NCBI GenBank assembly: GCA_009778835.1
Contig: WRFK01000053.1
Location: 1-9,050 of the forward strand
Direction of reading: 5' to 3'
From: Spirochaetaceae bacterium
GTDB lineage: Bacteria > Spirochaetota > Spirochaetia > CADAEX01
DNA: 9,050 bases
Part shown: positions 5,877-9,050 of the stretch, in pieces
How the letters are laid out: each line of letters starts with the position of its first letter
How positions within the stretch are numbered: position 1 is the stretch's first letter
The notes under the pieces: generated by a model
What the model was told of the DNA's origin: nothing
Database searches by the model: none
Seen by the model: only the letters and a program-made list of their open reading frames with translations
Program-made: the position numbers and the translations under genes

Positions 5877-6285
5877 AGAACTGGTTGCGGAATGGCTCAA
5901 ATTTGCTGATGCTGATATTGATACTGTTTTGCTGTTGAAAGAAGTGCGCCCACAGCATCGCGAAATAATATGTTATCACTGTGCACAGGCCGTAGAAAAA
6001 TATCTAAAAGGTTTTTTGGTATCCAGAGAGCAAATACCTCCTAAAATCCATGATTTGACACATCTCTGTAATTTATGTTCTGAACAAGATCAGGATTTTA
6101 CTGGCATATTACCTAAGTGCAGTTATTTGAAACAATTCGGTGTACAACCAAGGTATCCAAAAGAAATGAATATTTCAGATGCAAATGTTGAGAAAGCCAT
6201 TAAATATGCGCTGGCTGTAAGAGATTTTGCGACTATTGTGAATTTGAAGACAGAGTTGGGCAAAATGATCCGGGATATATTATAG
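5869..6285 (+). CDS. HEPN-domain protein, probable RNase toxin partner of the MNT protein
   Basis: A 138-residue all-helical HEPN protein. HEPN toxins are dimeric RNases with an Rx4-6H motif. Here R31-EIICY-H37 fits as Rx5H, inside the signature CYHCAQAVEKYLKGFLV, with the later KIHDLTHLC segment also typical of the PF05168 type. The tyrosine two residues after the histidine in canonical HepT (RX4HXY), the AMPylation target, is not present: position 39 is Ala. Y36 and Y45 are nearby. The ATG at 5869 is preferred because GAAGGGA (5853-5859) lies 9 nt upstream; a TTG at 5845 is possible. Its start overlaps the MNT stop by 8 nt. Half of its six arginine codons are CGN, as in its partner. Confidence 0.85.
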   Translation: MDKELVAEWLKFADADIDTVLLLKEVRPQHREIICYHCAQAVEKYLKGFLVSREQIPPKIHDLTHLCNLCSEQDQDFTGILPKCSYLKQFGVQPRYPKEMNISDANVEKAIKYALAVRDFATIVNLKTELGKMIRDIL

Positions 6286-6309
6286 ATGATAGTTAATATG
6301 GAGATAAAA

Positions 6310-6337
6310 AAAGGGCTGCTTTTGAGCAGCCCTTTTT
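6310..6337. terminator. Bidirectional Rho-independent terminator
   Basis: AAAGGGCTGCT (6310-6320) and AGCAGCCCTTT (6325-6335) form a perfect 11-bp stem closed by a TTTG loop. A T run follows on the + strand, and on the - strand the A run at 6306-6312 reads as T residues. It should end both the MNT-HEPN transcript and the converging hflKC transcript, whose stop codon is only 15 nt away. Confidence 0.95.
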
Positions 6338-6351
6338 ATTAGTAAATAAAC

Positions 6352-7356
6352 TTATCTTGGACTTTGTCGGTCAAGATATTTAAAATATTCCATTTCTGTA
6401 GTAATTGTTTTATTAAATTTTGGAATTGTTTTTCTGTAGCTCTCTATAGATCTCCAGAACTCAAAGAAGTCGGAATCTTTTGAATAAGAATCAGCATAAG
6501 TTTTTGCTGCTGTTGCATCGGCGCGTCCTTTGATCTCTTCTGCTGTTTTATATGCCTGGGAAAGAATGGTTTTCTGCTCATTCTGGAGTTTTCCAAGCCA
6601 CTCAGCTTTTTGTCCTTCGCCAGCAGATCTGTAGATCTGTGCAACCTGGTTTCTGTCTTTGATCATTCTGTTATATACGCTTTCTGTAAGGTCATCGGAG
6701 TATCTTATCTGCCTTATAATAATATCTATAAGTGTAATTCCAAACTGATGCGTAACTGCGCTTACAGCGCCAAATATTTCAGTAGAAAGAACTTCTCTTC
6801 CTTTTTCAATTCTTTCCTGTTTTGTGGAATCCTGGCCTCTTTCAAGCTCTTCAAGCTCTCTTTGTATAATTGCATCTTCAGCTTCAACGGCAATTTTTGT
6901 AGTTGTTGTAAGTTCGTTTATAAGATTGGAACTTCTTACAGCTTCTCTTAACATATTATTTGAAATTACTGTTCTTACCGAAGAATGTATTATTTCATTA
7001 AGCCTGTTTTGAGCATTATCCATACTTGTTACCGCAGCATAGAACTGCATTGGGTCTGTAATTTTCCACCTGGCTGTTACATCTACCCATATAAAAAGCT
7101 GTTCTTTTGTAGGAATTCTATCCTGACCCTGCGCTCTTCCATCCCATGAAAGAATCCTTTTGGAATACTTTACAACATTATCAATGAAAGGAACTTTAAG
7201 TTTAAGGCCTGCTTGCTGCTGGGCATCTACAATTTTTCCAAACCTGATTACTACTGCCTGCTGCCCCTCATTAAGAATATAAAAAGGACCCATTGCAAAA
7301 AGGATTATTAATAGAGCTACAATAGTAAGAAATACTGTTGTGAATTTCTTGTTCAT
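6352..7356 (-). CDS. hflC: HflC, SPFH-family membrane protein
   Basis: HflC joins HflK in a large membrane assembly that encloses and modulates the FtsH protease. The 334-residue product has one N-terminal membrane helix (about residues 6-27) with the bulk outside the cytoplasm. The SPFH domain follows with GQQAVVIRFGKIV and LKLKVPFIDNV, then VDVTARWKITDP. A long charged helical stretch and GKLQNEQKTILSQAYKTAEE lead to the C-terminus. The length equals that of the E. coli protein. GGAGG on the minus strand (opposite 7361-7369) precedes the ATG, and the gene overlaps hflK by 4 nt (ATGA). No ftsH is in the window. Confidence 0.94.
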   Translation of the reverse strand: MNKKFTTVFLTIVALLIILFAMGPFYILNEGQQAVVIRFGKIVDAQQQAGLKLKVPFIDNVVKYSKRILSWDGRAQGQDRIPTKEQLFIWVDVTARWKITDPMQFYAAVTSMDNAQNRLNEIIHSSVRTVISNNMLREAVRSSNLINELTTTTKIAVEAEDAIIQRELEELERGQDSTKQERIEKGREVLSTEIFGAVSAVTHQFGITLIDIIIRQIRYSDDLTESVYNRMIKDRNQVAQIYRSAGEGQKAEWLGKLQNEQKTILSQAYKTAEEIKGRADATAAKTYADSYSKDSDFFEFWRSIESYRKTIPKFNKTITTEMEYFKYLDRQSPR

Positions 7357-8321
7357 CTTGAACCTCCTTCACTTAATCCCTTAAAGGGGATAAAATTTTT
7401 GAGGCTCTTGTCTATAAGATCTGTTTCATCCTTATTGCCAAATATCTCTTCAATTGTTTCAATATACAATCTTGTTCTTGTAACGCTTCTGTTGTTGCGG
7501 TATTCGTTATATACGGAGTTAAATCTTGCGACATCTCCAATTGCTCTGTTTTCCCGCTCTGCAGCATATCCGCGAGCTTCCTGGATAACTCTTTCAGCTT
7601 CTCCTCTTGCTCTTGGAATTTCCTTGTTATAAGCTTCCTTTCCTTCATTTATAAGTCTGTTCATATCCTGCTGCGCTTTATTTACATCCTCAAATGAATC
7701 CCATACAGCTCCTGCCGGAGGTACAATGCTTTGAAGTCTTACTGTTGTAACATTTATTCCCAAAGAATAATCATTAAATTTTGCATTTAAAAGCTCTCTG
7801 GCGTTTACCTCAATAGCATCTCTCTCTTTTCCCATAATATCAAAAATACCTCTGTCACCTATAAGCATGTTTATTATAGATTGAGAAATATCCCAGATTG
7901 TGCTTTCCTTGCTTTCTACATTAAACAGCCATGCGCTTGGATCGGATATTCTATACTGGATGATCCATTCAACATTCATGATGTTAAGATCTCCTGTAAG
8001 CATCAGGGATTCTCTTGCATTATTTGTCCTTGAACGCTGAAGATTTTCTGATTTAAAATCAAAAGACATTGTTTGAACAACTTGTGTAGGAACATTATAA
8101 TTTCTTTCAATTCCAAAAGGAATTTTTATATGAAGTCCTGGTTCTGAAATTCTGTTGAATTTTCCAAATCTTAAAATTACAGCTCTTTCTGTCTGGTCTA
8201 CCATATAGAATGTTGATATTCCTATAAATCCTATCAGTAATACAACTATAAAAGTTACAACTACTTTTGGTTTAAGTTTTATCTGCGGGGGCTTAAAATT
8301 ACTCATGTTAAAGTCGCCCAT
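7353..8321 (-). CDS. hflK: HflK, SPFH-family membrane protein
   Basis: Partner of HflC in the FtsH-regulating complex. It has 322 residues with one membrane helix at about 20-41, then the SPFH domain beginning TERAVILRFGKFNRI and GLHIKIPFGIE, with VEWIIQYRISDPSAWLFNV in the middle. The signature VRLQSIVPPAGAVWDSFEDV precedes an alanine/glutamate-rich helix (ARGEAERVIQEARGYA). It is about 100 residues shorter than E. coli HflK because the glycine-rich N-terminal stretch is missing; only 19 residues precede the membrane helix. AGGAGGT (opposite 8327-8333) lies 5 nt before the chosen ATG. A second in-frame ATG at 8306 has no comparable site. It is the first gene of the hflKC operon. Confidence 0.94.
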   Translation of the reverse strand: MGDFNMSNFKPPQIKLKPKVVVTFIVVLLIGFIGISTFYMVDQTERAVILRFGKFNRISEPGLHIKIPFGIERNYNVPTQVVQTMSFDFKSENLQRSRTNNARESLMLTGDLNIMNVEWIIQYRISDPSAWLFNVESKESTIWDISQSIINMLIGDRGIFDIMGKERDAIEVNARELLNAKFNDYSLGINVTTVRLQSIVPPAGAVWDSFEDVNKAQQDMNRLINEGKEAYNKEIPRARGEAERVIQEARGYAAERENRAIGDVARFNSVYNEYRNNRSVTRTRLYIETIEEIFGNKDETDLIDKSLKNFIPFKGLSEGGSR

Positions 8322-8348
8322 TATTTACCTCCTAAAATTAGTTATATT

Positions 8349-8377
8349 AGGTTACTTAAGAGAGAGTTTCTAGTCAA
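8349..8377 (-). promoter_or_regulatory. Candidate hflK promoter
   Basis: On the minus strand, TTGACT (8372-8377) is followed after 17 nt by TAACCT (8349-8354), 28 nt before the hflK start codon. The -35 is good and the -10 is poor (3 of 6), so this is only a candidate. Confidence 0.3.
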
Positions 8378-8450
8378 GGAAAAATAACCATTCTTTGTTG
8401 GTTTTACAGGTTTTTTATTATAAATAGAGCTTATCCATAATGCAGGCACA

Positions 8451-8633
8451 TTATTGACAAGCAACTTCAAAACTCGCATTTTCACAGCCTTTATCCCAAT
8501 ACCAAGGTTCACGACAAGGCACACAACAAAGTTGTGACTTCCCAATGAGCGCAGTGCATAGTTGGGGTCGGATATTCGGCGAGAAAATGCATATCCAGCG
8601 CGAAGTCACAAACTTTGTGGCTGGGCATGATTA
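8451..8633. repeat. Dispersed repeat element, long copy
   Basis: This is the longer relative of the 69-180 element and fills most of the hflK-metG gap. Shared blocks in order are TTATTG, AAAAC(C/T)CGCATTTT, GGCGAGAAAATGCA, ACTTTG and a terminal ATTA. GCATTTTC (8476-8483) and GAAAATGC (8583-8590) are perfect inverted arms around about 99 nt that the short copy lacks. Two overlapping minus-strand frames run through it; no start, ribosome site or protein family supports either. It looks like a non-coding, possibly non-autonomous mobile or regulatory repeat. Ends are by-eye estimates. Confidence 0.6.
8526..8618. repeat. Long inverted repeat inside the long element
   Basis: ACAAAGTTGTGACTTC (8526-8541) and GAAGTCACAAACTTTGT (8602-8618) are complementary over 16 bp with a single unpaired A. 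Between them, CCCAA (8541-8545) can pair with TTGGG (8552-8556). A folded RNA from either strand would form a long stem with internal structure. Confidence 0.75.
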
Positions 8634-8634
8634 C

Positions 8635-8663
8635 TTGACATTGAAAAAGCAGAAACATATAGT
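8635..8663 (+). promoter_or_regulatory. metG promoter
   Basis: TTGACA (8635-8640, full consensus), a 17-nt spacer and TATAGT (8658-8663) predict a start near 8669-8670, only 2-3 nt before the metG ATG. The -35 box touches the right end of the dispersed repeat. Confidence 0.8.
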
Positions 8664-8671
8664 AAATCATT

Positions 8672-9050
8672 ATGAAAAAAAGACTTATCACATCTGCATT
8701 GCCTTATGTAAATAATATTCCGCATCTGGGCAATCTTATACAGGTTTTATCTGCCGATGTTTTTGCGCGATTCTGCAGATTGAAAGGTTATGAAACTATA
8801 TATATTTGCGGTACAGATGAGTATGGTACTGCTACAGAAACAAAAGCGCTTGAAGAAGGGATTTCTCCAAAAGAACTCTGCGATAAATTTTTTGTTATTC
8901 ATAGAGATATTTATAAATGGTTCAATATATCATTTGATAAATTTGGAAGGACCTCAGATGAGAAACATATTGAAATTACCCAATCGCTTTTTAAAAGCCT
9001 TGATAAAAACAACTATATCTATGAAAAAACTATTGAGCAGCTTTATTGTA
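8672..9050 (+). CDS. metG: Methionyl-tRNA synthetase, N-terminal part (3' partial)
   Basis: MetRS charges tRNA-Met, including the initiator, using ATP. The 126 visible codons start [20 protein letters not shown]. The class I HIGH motif is H18-L-G-N, and [18 protein letters not shown] follows in the Rossmann fold. Later [17 protein letters not shown] continues the catalytic domain, and the frame is open to the window's right edge. The [14 protein letters not shown] wording is that of archaeal/eukaryal MetRS rather than the E. coli type. The ATG at 8672 gives the expected start. It has no Shine-Dalgarno, and the promoter leaves a leader of about 2-3 nt, so initiation is probably leaderless. Divergent from hflK. 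Confidence 0.95.
   Translation, partial: MKKRLITSALPYVNNIPHLGNLIQVLSADVFARFCRLKGYETIYICGTDEYGTATETKALEEGISPKELCDKFFVIHRDIYKWFNISFDKFGRTSDEKHIEITQSLFKSLDKNNYIYEKTIEQLYC

Noticed and set aside
8386..8405. AACCA...TGGTTTT hairpin as a terminator upstream of metG
   Set aside because: Only a 5-bp A/T-containing stem with an 8-nt loop, and no gene on the + strand ends nearby.
8342..8691. Two overlapping minus-strand frames (67 and 60 codons) between hflK and metG
   Set aside because: They lie in the repeat and overlap each other, with no Shine-Dalgarno and no recognisable domain. One crosses the metG start. The shared KMRVL reading with 44-301 reflects repeat homology, not a protein family.
1..9050. 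tRNA, rRNA, CRISPR array or transposase
   Set aside because: Both strands were scanned by eye. No cloverleaf with a CCA-type end, no regularly spaced direct repeats and no transposase reading frame were seen.

Overview
The window looks like a low-GC spirochaete chromosome, most likely Treponema or a close relative. Four things point that way: the gene order rpsP-khpA-rimM-trmD-rplS continuing into flagellum-related genes, a free-standing FlhB C-terminal domain next to a FliK-like protein, an HD-GYP protein, and a methionyl-tRNA synthetase of the archaeal/eukaryal type reported for spirochaetes. The assignment is an inference from protein sequence recalled from memory; no database search was run.

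Positions 1-5326 (+ strand) form one tight gene train. It starts with the last codons of ribosomal protein S16, followed by a dispersed-repeat element, then KhpA, RimM, TrmD, L19, a FliK-like protein, a stand-alone FlhB C-terminal domain, an HD-GYP protein, YraN, a 49-residue protein and a small Cys/His protein. From khpA onward adjacent genes overlap or lie 3-8 nt apart, so translational coupling is likely. The first half serves ribosome and tRNA maturation. The middle looks tied to flagellar export-substrate switching and possibly cyclic-di-GMP.

Positions 5327-6340 are an accessory island. A short reading frame resembling the extreme C-terminus of a type IIG-like restriction/methyltransferase protein is followed by a complete MNT-HEPN toxin-antitoxin pair. 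The pair has its own promoter-like sequence, uses more CGN arginine codons than the core genes checked, and ends at a strong terminator that also works in the other orientation.

Positions 6352-8321 (- strand) carry hflK-hflC, membrane SPFH proteins whose known partner is the FtsH protease. The 350-base gap from 8322 to 8671 holds a weak hflK promoter candidate, a second, longer copy of the dispersed repeat with a large hairpin, and a near-consensus promoter for metG. That promoter is so close to the metG ATG that the mRNA should be almost leaderless. metG runs off the right end.

The best leads are the two related repeat elements flanking essential translation genes, the MNT-HEPN pair with non-canonical toxin motif spacing beside an apparent restriction-modification remnant, the FliK-like/FlhB-C pair with an intragenic hairpin and G7 tract, and the HD-GYP protein lacking one expected metal ligand.
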